This document shows, piece by piece, positions 43,376 through 51,890 of a stretch of DNA of 64,000 bases. Source of the DNA: Sinisalibacter aestuarii (GTDB taxonomy: Bacteria; Pseudomonadota; Alphaproteobacteria; Rhodobacterales; Rhodobacteraceae). The notes below the pieces were generated by a model. The model searched no databases. It was not told the DNA's origin and worked only from the letters and a program-made list of their open reading frames with translations. The position numbers and the translations under genes are program-made. The stretch lies in NCBI RefSeq assembly GCF_027923545.1, contig NZ_BROH01000003.1:1-64000 (forward strand). The letters run 5' to 3'. Position 1 is the first letter of the stretch; every line of letters starts with the position of its first letter.

Positions 43376-45001
43376 ATGCTGCCGCTGACGTGTATTCGTA
43401 AACCTTTTGTCTATTCCATTGCCGCCGCGGCCATGTTCGCCTTCGCGCAGCCGGTCCAGGCGGAGAACACCGATCTGAAATTTCCCGCCTTTGCCCAGGC
43501 TGTCGCCGAGGCGGCGCTGGGTGACAGCGAGGTGGCCGCCTATTACCGCGCCAACGGCTATGCGCCGATCTGGACCGGCGCGACCGAGGCCGAGCGGGCG
43601 CGGCTGCAGGCGCTCCTGAAGGCGATCCTTTCGGCCAGCGATCATGGCCTGCCGGTGGCGGCCTATGACACCACCGAGCTGACCCGGATGATGCGCGACA
43701 TTTCGAGCCCGCGCGCGCAGGGCGAGGTCGAGGTGGCGCTGACGCATCTGTTCCTGACCTATGCCCACCAGATCCAGACCGGCATCCTCACCCCGAGCGA
43801 CATCGACCCGGGCATGACCCGCGATCCGCACCGGCGCGACGGCACCGAGATCCTCAACGCCTTCACGGCGGCGGAAAATCCCGAAGCCTTCATGCATTCG
43901 CTGGTGCCGGGCTCGGATGAATATGCGCGCCTGATGCACAAGAAATTCGAGCTTGAACGCCTGATCGAACGCGGCGGCTGGGGCCAGCAGGTTCAGGCGG
44001 GCGCGCTCAAGCCGGGCGAGAGCGGCCTGGCCGTGGTGCAGCTGCGCAACCGTCTGATCGCAATGGGTTATCTCAGCCGGTCGGCGACCATCACCTATGA
44101 TGCCGCCATTCAGGGCGCAGTGCAGCGGTTCCAGGAAGATGCCGGGCTGAACGCCGACGGCGTGGCCGGCCCCGCGACCATCGACGCGATCAACGTGCCG
44201 ATGGAAGAGCGGCTCAGATCGGTCATCGTCGCGATGGAGCGCGAACGCTGGCTCTCGATCGACCGCTCCAAACGTTACATCTGGGTCAACCTCACCGATT
44301 TCACCGCCCGCGTGGTCGATGCGGGCAGCATCACCTTCGAGACCCGTTCGGTGGTGGGGCAGAATCGCAGCGATACCCGCACGCCGGAATTTTCCGATGT
44401 GATGGAGCACCTGATCATCAACCCGAGCTGGTATGTGCCGCGCTCGATCTCGGTGGGGGAATACCTGCCGGGCATGATCGCCTCGGGCGGCAGCGGCTCG
44501 GGGCATCTGCAACTGATCGACGGCGCCGGACGGGTGGTGCCGCGCAGCGCGGTGAACTGGGAAGCCTACACGCCTGCGAGCTTCCCCTACGACCTCAAAC
44601 AGCCGCCCTCGCGTGGCAATGCGCTGGGGCTGGTCAAGTTCATGTTCCCCAACCAGCACAACGTCTATCTGCATGATACGCCGACGAAATATCTGTTCGA
44701 CCATGAAACGCGCGCCTATTCGCACGGCTGCATCCGGCTGCAGAAACCCTTCGACTTCGCCTATGTGCTGCTGGCCGCGCAGGAGAGCGACCCGAAGACC
44801 TTCTTCCAGGACATCCTCGTCACCGGGCGCGAGACGCAGGTGAACCTTGTCGATCCGGTGCCGGTGCATCTGGTCTACCGCACCGCCTTCTCGGATCTGC
44901 GCGGGCATATGAGCTACCGCGCCGACGTCTACGGGCGCGATGCGAAGGTCTGGGCGGCGCTGGAAGCCGCGGGCGTGCACCTGCCCGGATACGAGAGCTG
45001 A
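43376..45001 (+). CDS. L,D-transpeptidase (YcbB-like)
   Basis: A 541-residue exported enzyme from ATG 43376, the start of a clear signal peptide (PFVYSIAAAAMFAFAQPVQA). An N-terminal scaffolding domain is followed by a peptidoglycan-binding domain (VVQLRNRLIAMGYL, FQEDAGLNADGVAGPATI) and the YkuD catalytic domain with the motif SHGCIRLQKPFDFA carrying the nucleophile Cys. It forms 3-3 crosslinks or attaches proteins to peptidoglycan. The size matches YcbB-type rather than short Ldt enzymes. Confidence 0.92.
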   Translation: MLPLTCIRKPFVYSIAAAAMFAFAQPVQAENTDLKFPAFAQAVAEAALGDSEVAAYYRANGYAPIWTGATEAERARLQALLKAILSASDHGLPVAAYDTTELTRMMRDISSPRAQGEVEVALTHLFLTYAHQIQTGILTPSDIDPGMTRDPHRRDGTEILNAFTAAENPEAFMHSLVPGSDEYARLMHKKFELERLIERGGWGQQVQAGALKPGESGLAVVQLRNRLIAMGYLSRSATITYDAAIQGAVQRFQEDAGLNADGVAGPATIDAINVPMEERLRSVIVAMERERWLSIDRSKRYIWVNLTDFTARVVDAGSITFETRSVVGQNRSDTRTPEFSDVMEHLIINPSWYVPRSISVGEYLPGMIASGGSGSGHLQLIDGAGRVVPRSAVNWEAYTPASFPYDLKQPPSRGNALGLVKFMFPNQHNVYLHDTPTKYLFDHETRAYSHGCIRLQKPFDFAYVLLAAQESDPKTFFQDILVTGRETQVNLVDPVPVHLVYRTAFSDLRGHMSYRADVYGRDAKVWAALEAAGVHLPGYES

Positions 45002-45114
45002 CCCCAGCGGCGGCAGCGCGGACCGGCCCGCGCCGCCATCGTCATTATTCTGTTTCCTTGAGCGGCCAAAACGACTAAACGGGCCTCGCCCGTGGATAAG
45101 CGTGGGGAGCGAGG

Positions 45115-45381
45115 ATGGCGCAGGATATCGAGGCCAGGATTATCGGGATCATTGCCGAACAGGCGGTGCTGGAGCCGGGCGACGTGTCGGGCGACCAGAC
45201 GCTGGAGGATCTCGGAATCGACAGCCTCGGCCTGGTCGAAGTGATCTTTGCGATCGAAGAAGCCTTTGATATCTCGGTGCCTTTCAACGCCAACGACCCC
45301 ACCGAAAGCGAGTTTGATATCTCGTCCGTGCGCGCCATCATCGACGCGGTCACCGGGCTGGTCGCCGAGCAGAAAGGGTGA
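45115..45381 (+). CDS. Acyl carrier protein
   Basis: An 88-residue carrier. The phosphopantetheine attachment serine is in LEDLGIDSLGLVEVIFAIEE. The protein is shorter in acidic residues and more divergent than the housekeeping AcpP, so it serves a dedicated pathway. Its stop overlaps the start of a ketosynthase gene (GTGA), suggesting that both act together in a specialised acyl chain synthesis, possibly for lipid or signal molecules. Confidence 0.88.
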   Translation: MAQDIEARIIGIIAEQAVLEPGDVSGDQTLEDLGIDSLGLVEVIFAIEEAFDISVPFNANDPTESEFDISSVRAIIDAVTGLVAEQKG

Positions 45382-46598
45382 GCCACGTGCGGCGTGTGGT
45401 GATCACCGGCGCGGGCACGGTCAACGCGCTCGGGGCCAGTGTGGCCGAGACGATGGCCGCGATGAAGGAGGGGCGCTGCGGCATCGGGCCGCTCGACTTT
45501 CCCGATGTCGACCGCCTCACCATCCGCATCGGCGCCCAGATCCGCGACTACGATCCGGAGGCGCATTTCAACCGCCAGCAGATCGCGCTCTATGATCGCT
45601 TCACCCAGTTCGCCCTGCTGTCCGCCCGCGAGGCGCTGGGGCAATCGGGGCTGAGCTTTTCGGGGGCGCTGGCCGACCGGTCGGGGGTGATCCTCGGCAA
45701 TTCCGGCGGCGGGCTGGGCACGCTCGACGACAATTACCGCACCGTTTACGAAGAGGGGAAGAACCGGGTTCACCCCTTCGTCGTGCCGAAGCTGATGAAC
45801 AATGCCGCCGCTTCGCAGGTGTCGATGGAATGGAACCTGCGCGGGCCGTCCTTCACGGTGGCTTCGGCCTGTGCCTCATCGAACCACGCGATGGGGCAGG
45901 CGCTGCTGATGATCCGCTCGGGGCTTGCCGATGTGATGGTCACCGGTGGCTCCGAGGCGATGCTGTGCTTCGGCGGGATCAAGGCGTGGGAAGGGCTGCG
46001 GGTGATGTCGAAAGATGCCTGCCGCCCGTTCTCGGCCAACCGCAACGGCATGGTGCAGGGCGAGGGCGCGGCGGTCTATGTGTTCGAGGATTATGAGCAC
46101 GCCAGGGCGCGGGGAGCCGAGATTCTTGCCGAAGTCGCCGGGTTCTCGATGACGGCGGATGCGGCGGATATCGTCATGCCCAGCCGTCAGGGCGCGGCGC
46201 GGGCCATTTCCGGCGCGATGAAGGATGCGGGGCTGAACCCTGAAGATGTGGGCTATATCAACGCCCATGGCACCGGCACGGCGGCGAACGACAAGGTCGA
46301 AAGCGCGGCGGTGGCCGACGCCTTCGGCCATCATGCCGACCGGGTGATGATATCGTCCACCAAGTCGATGCACGGCCATATTATCGGCGGCACCGGCGCG
46401 GTGGAACTGGTGGCGGCGCTGATGGCGCTGAACGAGGGCGTGATCGCGCCCACCATCGGCTATGAAGAGCCGGACCCGGAATGCGCGCTCGACGTGGTGC
46501 CCAATGTGGCGCGCGAGGCCGAGGTGAGCGCGGTGCTCTCCAATGCCTTCGCCTTCGGCGGGCTGAACGCGGTGATCGCGCTGAAAAAGGCGCCCTGA
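45378..46598 (+). CDS. 3-oxoacyl-ACP synthase (FabF-like)
   Basis: A 406-residue ketosynthase with a GTG start overlapping the ACP stop. The catalytic cysteine lies in TVASACASSNHAMGQAL, the first histidine in NAHGTGTAANDK and the second in STKSMHGHIIGGTGAVE. The fold and length match FabF-type condensing enzymes. The dedicated ACP next door implies a secondary or envelope lipid role. No further pathway genes (reductases, transferases) accompany the pair. Confidence 0.92.
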   Translation: MSHVRRVVITGAGTVNALGASVAETMAAMKEGRCGIGPLDFPDVDRLTIRIGAQIRDYDPEAHFNRQQIALYDRFTQFALLSAREALGQSGLSFSGALADRSGVILGNSGGGLGTLDDNYRTVYEEGKNRVHPFVVPKLMNNAAASQVSMEWNLRGPSFTVASACASSNHAMGQALLMIRSGLADVMVTGGSEAMLCFGGIKAWEGLRVMSKDACRPFSANRNGMVQGEGAAVYVFEDYEHARARGAEILAEVAGFSMTADAADIVMPSRQGAARAISGAMKDAGLNPEDVGYINAHGTGTAANDKVESAAVADAFGHHADRVMISSTKSMHGHIIGGTGAVELVAALMALNEGVIAPTIGYEEPDPECALDVVPNVAREAEVSAVLSNAFAFGGLNAVIALKKAP

Positions 46599-46654
46599 CC
46601 GCCGCTTCCATGCGCGTTGGTGGCCCCAAAGCTGACCCGTAACACAAAAGAAAA

Positions 46655-46682
46655 CCGCCGCGCAGGTGGCCCTGCGCGGCGG
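46655..46682 (-). terminator. Strong hairpin terminator between ketosynthase and IalB-like genes
   Basis: CCGCCGCGCAGG (46655-46666) and CCTGCGCGGCGG (46671-46682) form a perfect 12-bp stem with a 4-base loop. On the minus strand a TTTTCTTTT run follows, so it ends the IalB-like gene transcript; it may also stop the converging ketosynthase transcript. Confidence 0.8.
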
Positions 46683-46705
46683 TGTGGTCTTTCTGCGCCG
46701 GCGCC

Positions 46706-47389
46706 TTACTCGGCGGCGGCGGGCGCTTCGGCGGGCGCTTCCGGCGCGGTCAGGCTTTCATAGGCTTTGGTGAAGCCCTTGAGCGAAACCGGGATCGCGA
46801 TCCGCGTCGCCTGACGTTCCGGCGGCAGGAAGGCGATCATCCCGAGCGACAGCACCGTGCCGGCCTTGAACGCCTGAATGTCGTCGGTGTTGAACAGAAG
46901 CCGCGCGGTGCAGCCATTGGCCAGGCAGAGATAGAAGTCGTATTGCTTGCTCAGACCCTCGTCGACGCCCACCGACAGGCCCTGCGACAGCAGGATGCCG
47001 AGATCGAGCGGCAGCGCCACCTCGGCGGAGGCGACAGCCGGGCTGCCGGCGGGCTGAAGCCCGAGCGCGATCTTGCCAATCGGCTTGCCCTCGGCGTCTG
47101 TCACGATCTGGACCATGCGGCAGGGATCGGTGCCCTCGACGCCTTCGGGAAGACGCAGGCATTCACGCTGCCAATCGTCGAACTGCTCGTCGATATAGGT
47201 TTCCACCTCGGCGCCGGTGGCCGATGCCGGCGCTTCGGCGAGCGGCGCTTCCGTTGCCGGGGCCTCCGCCGCCGGCGCCTCGGCCGCCGGGGCGTCAGCC
47301 GCAGGCGCTTCGGTGCTGTCCTGGGCGAAGGCGGGGCCGGCAACCGCGAGCAGAGCCGCGAGGCTGAGCGATTTGAGGAGATCTTGCAT
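46706..47389 (-). CDS. IalB-family (invasion-associated locus B) exported protein
   Basis: A 227-residue protein from ATG 47389. Signal peptide LLKSLSLAALLAVAGPAFAQ. Then a repeated Glu-Ala-Pro-Ala linker (about 30 residues), and the IalB core: IDEQFDDWQRECLRL, CRMVQIVTDAEGKPIG, VDEGLSKQYDFYLCLANGCTARLLF and LGMIAFLPPERQ. Three conserved Cys pairs are expected. IalB proteins are widespread alphaproteobacterial periplasmic proteins of uncertain role. A second short EAPA tail ends the protein. Confidence 0.9.
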   Translation of the reverse strand: MQDLLKSLSLAALLAVAGPAFAQDSTEAPAADAPAAEAPAAEAPATEAPLAEAPASATGAEVETYIDEQFDDWQRECLRLPEGVEGTDPCRMVQIVTDAEGKPIGKIALGLQPAGSPAVASAEVALPLDLGILLSQGLSVGVDEGLSKQYDFYLCLANGCTARLLFNTDDIQAFKAGTVLSLGMIAFLPPERQATRIAIPVSLKGFTKAYESLTAPEAPAEAPAAAE

Positions 47390-47843
47390 GATCCGTATCC
47401 CGTGTTTGTTGTCCGTTGCCGGCTGCTTAACATGCAGGGGCGGGGCTGTCAGGGCGAAATCGCGCGCCGCGCCGCGGGGCCGGGGAATATCGCCGATCGG
47501 GTAAGGTCGTGGCCGGCGATGAAAAAAGGGCCCGCCGTGCGGACCCTTTCCCGGGGTTTCCCCGTTGAATTTTTCACTCCCTGTCGGACCAGCCGACATA
47601 TGGCCGGGACGCTACGACAGAAGGTCGCAGCGGTCAACAGGGCAGGATTGACGTAGCGGCATTTTTTGCGGCTCACCGGCGCAGGCCCCTGCTATGACGG
47701 AAAAAGCCGCGCCCGGAAGGCGCGGCCAGTCTGACAGGGAGGGTTGCCCGGACCGGAGCGGAACATCCGTCCGGGCCATTTCACTCTGGCACCAAAACGT
47801 TAAATTTGTATTGTCGGTGCAAAGTTATCGAGGGGGAGCGGCT
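47390..47843. other. Divergent intergenic region upstream of the HerA-like gene
   Basis: A 454-base gap between the IalB-like gene and the HerA-like ATPase. A hairpin-like stretch (GGGCCCGC with CGGACCC, around 47529-47547) sits in the middle. An open frame precedes the ATPase start but lacks coding features; the ribosome binding site GGGGGAG fixes that start at 47844. No RNA gene recognised. Confidence 0.45.
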
Positions 47844-49397
47844 ATGGACGACCGGGTATTCATCGGCGGCGGCGGCGAAGATTACGGCGTCAAACAGGGG
47901 CTGCTTCTGAAATACGCCAACCGTCACGGCCTCGTGGCCGGCGCCACCGGCACCGGCAAGTCGGTCACGCTGCAGATCATGGCGGAGGGCTTTTCGAAAG
48001 CCGGTGTGCCGGTGTTCCTCTCGGATGTGAAGGGCGATCTCTCCGGGCTTGCGGCTGCGGGCAGCGAGAGCGTCAAGCTGCATGGGGCCTTCATGGAGCG
48101 CGCCGGCAAGATCGGGTTCGACGATTATGCCTATGAGGCCTTCCCGGTCACCTTCTGGGATCTTTACGGCGACCAGGGCCACCCGATCCGCACCACCGTG
48201 GCCGAGATGGGGCCGCTGCTGCTCTCGCGCCTGCTGGAGCTTACCGAGGCGCAGGAGGGTGTGCTCAACATCGCCTTCCGGGTTGCCGACGAACAGGGCC
48301 TGCCGTTGCTCGACCTTGCCGATCTGCGAGCGCTGCTGCTCTGGGTGGGGCAGAATGCCGACGAGCTCAGCCTGAAATACGGCAATGTCGCCACCTCGTC
48401 GGTGGGGGCGATCCAGCGCGCGCTTCTGGTGCTGGAAAACCAGGGCGGGGAGAACCTGTTTGGCGAGCCGGCGCTGGAACTGGCCGACCTGATGCGCACC
48501 GATATCGACGGGCGCGGGCGGATCTCGATCCTGTCGTCCGACAAGCTGATGGCCTCGCCCCGGCTCTATGCCACCTTCCTGCTCTGGCTGCTCTCGGAGC
48601 TGTTCGAGGAACTGCCCGAGGTGGGCGACCCCGACAAGCCGAAGCTCGTCTTCTTCTTCGACGAGGCACATCTGCTTTTTGACGACGCGCCGAAAGCGCT
48701 GGTCGACAAGGTGGAGCAGGTGGCGCGGCTCATTCGCTCGAAGGGGGTGGGCGTCTATTTCATCACTCAGAACCCGGCGGACGTGCCGGAAGACATTCTC
48801 GGCCAGCTCGGCAACCGGGTGCAGCACGCCCTGCGCGCCTTCACCGCGCGCGACCGCAAGGCGCTGAAACAGGCGGCCGAGACCTACCGCGACAATCCCC
48901 GCCTCAACATCGAAGACGCGATCCGCGAAGTTGGCGTGGGCGAGGCGGTGACCTCGATGCTGGAGGCAAAGGGCGCGCCGGGCATGGCCGAGCAGACGCT
49001 GATCCGCCCGCCCGCGTCGCATCTCGGCCCGGTCGACCCGGAGGTGCGCCGCGCGGCGATGCTTACCTCGCCGGTGGCGGGAAAATACGATACCCGGATC
49101 GACCGTGAGAGCGCGCAGGAAATTCTCGCCAGGCGGGCGGAACAGGCCGCCGCCGAGGCGGAGGCTGCCGAAAAGCGCGAAGCGGAGGGAGACGCCGCCG
49201 CGCGCGAATTCAACTCCGCCCGGCGCTATGCGCCGCGCGAGCGCGGCAGCGGCACGAGCCGCGGCGGGGCGCGCAGGCCGAAACCGGAAGACACCTTCGG
49301 CAGCGCCATGACCACTGCGGTGATCAAGGAACTGAAAGGCACCACCGGCCGACGCATCGTGCGCGGTATCCTCGGCACGATTTTCAAAGCGCGCTGA
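47844..49397 (+). CDS. HerA-like ATPase (DUF853)
   Basis: A 517-residue ATPase. Walker A is GATGTGKSVTLQ near residue 40 and the DEAH-like Walker B is KLVFFFDEAHLLF. The GLAAAGSE, ADEQGLPLLDLADLR and SKGVGVYFITQNPADVPEDIL segments are typical of DUF853 proteins in the HerA/FtsK superfamily. Its C-terminus is an Ala/Glu-rich coiled coil and a basic tail. Related proteins translocate or remodel DNA or proteins; no nuclease partner (NurA) is adjacent. GGGGGAG precedes the ATG at 47844. Confidence 0.9.
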   Translation: MDDRVFIGGGGEDYGVKQGLLLKYANRHGLVAGATGTGKSVTLQIMAEGFSKAGVPVFLSDVKGDLSGLAAAGSESVKLHGAFMERAGKIGFDDYAYEAFPVTFWDLYGDQGHPIRTTVAEMGPLLLSRLLELTEAQEGVLNIAFRVADEQGLPLLDLADLRALLLWVGQNADELSLKYGNVATSSVGAIQRALLVLENQGGENLFGEPALELADLMRTDIDGRGRISILSSDKLMASPRLYATFLLWLLSELFEELPEVGDPDKPKLVFFFDEAHLLFDDAPKALVDKVEQVARLIRSKGVGVYFITQNPADVPEDILGQLGNRVQHALRAFTARDRKALKQAAETYRDNPRLNIEDAIREVGVGEAVTSMLEAKGAPGMAEQTLIRPPASHLGPVDPEVRRAAMLTSPVAGKYDTRIDRESAQEILARRAEQAAAEAEAAEKREAEGDAAAREFNSARRYAPRERGSGTSRGGARRPKPEDTFGSAMTTAVIKELKGTTGRRIVRGILGTIFKAR

Positions 49398-49511
49398 CGC
49401 CGGGCCGGGTGGCGGTGTGATGCGCCGCTGGGCGCAGTGCGGGCCGCGGTGGCGGTATGTGCTTGTCCTTAAAAAGTCGTTGACAAACAAGAGGCTGTGA
49501 GGCGCCCTTCA

Positions 49512-49559
49512 CCGGAAAACCGGAAAACCGGAAAACCGGAAAACCGGAAAACCGGAAAA
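49512..49559. repeat. Six perfect tandem copies of an 8-bp unit
   Basis: CCGGAAAA is repeated six times without mismatch (49512-49519 through 49552-49559). It is followed by an AT-rich run with TATATAT and TACTATATATTGA, then the start region of the lysis cassette. Such a short perfect array can vary in copy number by slippage and could tune the downstream promoter. Confidence 0.9.
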
Positions 49560-49611
49560 TATATATATTTCAGTACTATATATTGATACCCATATCGCCC
49601 GGTCGCGCGCT

Positions 49612-49632
49612 TTAAGCGATCTTAACCGTTAA
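49612..49632 (+). promoter_or_regulatory. Cluster of TTAA half-sites before the muramidase gene
   Basis: TTAA occurs at 49612-49615, 49622-49625 and 49629-49632. The last two form a perfect inverted repeat CTTAAC-C-GTTAAG. CtrA in alphaproteobacteria recognises TTAA pairs, normally 7 bases apart; here the gaps are 6 and 3. CtrA controls gene-transfer-agent lysis genes in Rhodobacter capsulatus, so this is a candidate site with unusual spacing. Confidence 0.4.
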
Positions 49633-49671
49633 GGCACAGCCTTTCCCCGTCATTGATAAACGGGGCCTGCC

Positions 49672-50283
49672 ATGCTTTCGGTGCACGATATTGCCGATCA
49701 GATTCTCGACCGCGAAGGCGGTTATGTGAACGATCCTGACGATCCCGGCGGGGCGACCAATCACGGCGTGACGATCCACACCATGCGCCGTCTCGGGCTG
49801 GATCTCGATGGTGACGGGGTGGTGACGGCTGAGGATGTGCGCCGGCTGACGCGCGATCAGGCGCGGGATATCTTCATCCGCCATTACTTCGACGTGCCGG
49901 GGATCGGCCGGTTGCCGGAAGTGCTGCAGCCCCCGGTTTTCGACATGTATGTGAATGCCGGGGCGCAGGCGGTGCGCATTCTGCAGCGGCTGCTCGGCCA
50001 GATGGGCCAGCCGGTGACCGTCGACGGCGCGATCGGGCCCGAGACCGAGGCGGCGGCACGGGCCGTGGCGCAGGCGGCGCCGGACCATGTGGCCGATGCC
50101 TACGGCATCGAGCGGCGCAACTACTATTACCGCCTGGCCGACAACCGCCCCGCCAGCCGCAAATACGCCCGCCGCCGCGACGGCGGCAAGGGCGGCTGGA
50201 TTTTGCGCGCCGAGGCATTTATCTCGCCGCGTTTCCATCTGACGGAGGCCGAGCACCGCGCCCGGGTGGCGGCATGGGGGTGA
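49672..50283 (+). CDS. GH108 N-acetylmuramidase (holin-associated endolysin)
   Basis: A 203-residue lysozyme-like protein. The catalytic Glu15 is in LDREGGYVNDPDDPGGATNHG, the GH108 signature, and the C-terminal domain (VFDMYVNAGAQAVRILQRLL, VDGAIGPETEAAA) is the peptidoglycan-binding part. It has no signal peptide, so it needs the holin. In Rhodobacter capsulatus a similar endolysin/holin pair releases gene transfer agents. Its end overlaps the holin gene by 10 bases. Confidence 0.92.
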   Translation: MLSVHDIADQILDREGGYVNDPDDPGGATNHGVTIHTMRRLGLDLDGDGVVTAEDVRRLTRDQARDIFIRHYFDVPGIGRLPEVLQPPVFDMYVNAGAQAVRILQRLLGQMGQPVTVDGAIGPETEAAARAVAQAAPDHVADAYGIERRNYYYRLADNRPASRKYARRRDGGKGGWILRAEAFISPRFHLTEAEHRARVAAWG

Positions 50284-50798
50284 TCGACGGGCTGGCCGCG
50301 ATCCTGTTCGGCAATGGCGGCAATGTCATCAAGGACACCGCCGGGATCTTCATGGAAAACACCGAGGCCGGTGCGGTGCGCGAGGCCGAGCGCCACGCGG
50401 CGGCGCTGAAGCAGTTCGGCCAGGAATTCGCCCTGCCGCGCCGGGGCCTGTTCGACCGGATCGTCGACGGGCTGAACCGGCTGCCGCGCCCGGCGCTGGC
50501 GATCGGAACGCTGGGGCTGTTCACCGCGGCGATGGTGGACCCGATCTGGTTTGCCGCGCGGATGCAGGGCATCGCGCTGGTGCCCGAGCCGCTATGGTGG
50601 CTGATGGGGGCGGTGGTGAGCTTCTATTTCGGCGCGCGCCAGCAGCTCAAGGGGCAGGAATTCCAACGGTCTCTGGCCGAGACCATGCTGCGCACCGGCA
50701 CGGTGATGCGCAATCTCGGCGCGCTGGAGGCGCTGGAGGCGGGCGCGGCGCGGAGCGATGCCAATCCGGCGCTCGACGATTGGCGGGCCGATGGATGA
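50274..50798 (+). CDS. Holin-family protein
   Basis: A 174-residue protein with hydrophobic segments LPRPALAIGTLGLFTAAMVDPIWF and EPLWWLMGAVVSFYFG flanked by charged helices, typical of the 3TMs-type holin found beside GH108 muramidases in Rhodobacteraceae. It should open the inner membrane so that the muramidase reaches the wall. It overlaps both the muramidase gene and the following small gene. Confidence 0.9.
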   Translation: MGVIDGLAAILFGNGGNVIKDTAGIFMENTEAGAVREAERHAAALKQFGQEFALPRRGLFDRIVDGLNRLPRPALAIGTLGLFTAAMVDPIWFAARMQGIALVPEPLWWLMGAVVSFYFGARQQLKGQEFQRSLAETMLRTGTVMRNLGALEALEAGAARSDANPALDDWRADG

Positions 50799-50986
50799 GC
50801 GCGGAGGTTTTCCTCGCCCTGCTGTCGGATCACGGGCCATGGGCGCTGCTCGTTTTCTATTTGTTGTGGCGCGATCTGCAGAAGGATCAGGCCACCCGTG
50901 CCGTGCTCGACAAGAACGCGGCGATCCTGATCGAGATCACCACGATCATCCGCGAGCGGTTGCCGCATGGGCGGGGGCAGCCATGA
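50795..50986 (+). CDS. Small membrane protein of the lysis cassette
   Basis: A 63-residue protein from ATG 50795, overlapping the holin stop by 4 bases. One membrane span (VFLALLSDHGPWALLVFYLLW) and a charged helix (KDQATRAVLDKNAAILIEITTI) follow the layout of small phage lysis regulators such as antiholins, though no family is certain. Confidence 0.65.
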   Translation: MSAEVFLALLSDHGPWALLVFYLLWRDLQKDQATRAVLDKNAAILIEITTIIRERLPHGRGQP

Positions 50987-51108
50987 CGCGGGCGGCGGCC
51001 CGGCTGCGCCGCTGGCTCGGCGGCGTGCGCTTCTTCCGCTCGGTCGAGCGGTTCGAGCGCGCCGCCGACGAACTGGACCGCGCGGTGCGTGAGGTGTTGT
51101 CGGCATGA
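50983..51108 (+). CDS. 41-residue basic protein of the lysis cassette
   Basis: A tiny frame from ATG 50983 to 51108. It overlaps the genes on both sides by 4 bases. The peptide is Arg-rich with an amphipathic helix (SVERFERAADELDRAVREVL). Function unknown; double coupling supports that it is translated. Confidence 0.5.
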   Translation: MTRAAARLRRWLGGVRFFRSVERFERAADELDRAVREVLSA

Positions 51109-51521
51109 AGCAATCGGTTTTTCTCACTGCGCTGATCTGGGCGGCGCTCGAAGCGGGCCGGCTGGTGGTGGGCGACGGGGCGGTGCGGCTGATCGCCTAT
51201 GGCGCGATTGCGTTGATGGCGCTGATGATCGCCGGCACCTTCCTGTGGCTCTGGCGCGAACGCGCAACGCCGCTCGCGCTCGGCATGGCATGGGCCTGGC
51301 TGGGCGCGGGGGTGCTGGCCGGCTGGTGGTGGCGGGCGAGCCTGATCGGGCAGGGCGCAGCGCCGGAGGCGGGCCTGCATCTGGTTCTGGCGATCTCCCT
51401 GACCGGGGCGCTTCTGCATTTCGCGGTGATCCAGCGTTCTTTCGGGCGGCATGGGGCCAGCTTTCTCTGGCCGGTGGCGCTGGCTCTGGCGCTTTCCGGC
51501 CTTGCCTGGCTCGTCGCGTAG
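51105..51521 (+). CDS. Multispan membrane protein of unknown function
   Basis: A 138-residue protein with four hydrophobic segments (for example VRLIAYGAIALMALMIAGTFLWLW and a last segment ending ALALSGLAWLVA). It overlaps the 41-residue gene by 4 bases and ends the lysis cassette. I do not recognise the family. Confidence 0.7.
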   Translation: MKQSVFLTALIWAALEAGRLVVGDGAVRLIAYGAIALMALMIAGTFLWLWRERATPLALGMAWAWLGAGVLAGWWWRASLIGQGAAPEAGLHLVLAISLTGALLHFAVIQRSFGRHGASFLWPVALALALSGLAWLVA

Positions 51522-51525
51522 CGGC

Positions 51526-51819
51526 TCAGAACAGCGCCCCGACCCCGATATAGGCCTGGCCGCTGAAGGTGAAGCTGGTGTCGGGGGCCGCCGGGGCGGA
51601 ATCGCCGCTCCCGGCCACCGGGCCGGGGCGTGGTGCGGCCGGTGGAACGGGTATTGCCGGAGCCGGGCTGGCTCCGTCACGGCAAGCGGTGGACGGGGAC
51701 TGGTTCCAGTCGAACAATCCCGGTGCGGCGCCGTAGTGCCAACAGGGCTGGGCCTCATCGGCCCAGCCCGGCAGCGCCAGCATGATCGCCATGGCGCTTG
51801 CAACTCCCCGTCCGATCAT
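51526..51819 (-). CDS. Small exported protein with C-terminal beta-strand motif
   Basis: About 97 residues from ATG 51819 (a GTG at 51828 is possible). A signal peptide (GVASAMAIMLALPGWADE), two Cys (PCWHYG and TACRDG), a Pro/Ala-rich linker, and the C-terminal end FTFSGQAYIGVGALF, which ends in Phe like the last strand of outer-membrane barrel proteins. It lies 71 bases after the barrel protein gene on the same strand. Function unknown. Confidence 0.55.
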   Translation of the reverse strand: MIGRGVASAMAIMLALPGWADEAQPCWHYGAAPGLFDWNQSPSTACRDGASPAPAIPVPPAAPRPGPVAGSGDSAPAAPDTSFTFSGQAYIGVGALF

Positions 51820-51890
51820 GGCGTGCACATCTCCTCTGGCCCGCCGGTCGGACGGGGCTTTCTCTCACATCGCTCCGGCGCCATGCGGCG

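Noticed and set aside
49512-49559. Tandem array considered as a CRISPR
   Set aside because: The unit is 8 bases with no spacers and no cas genes nearby, so it is a simple tandem repeat.
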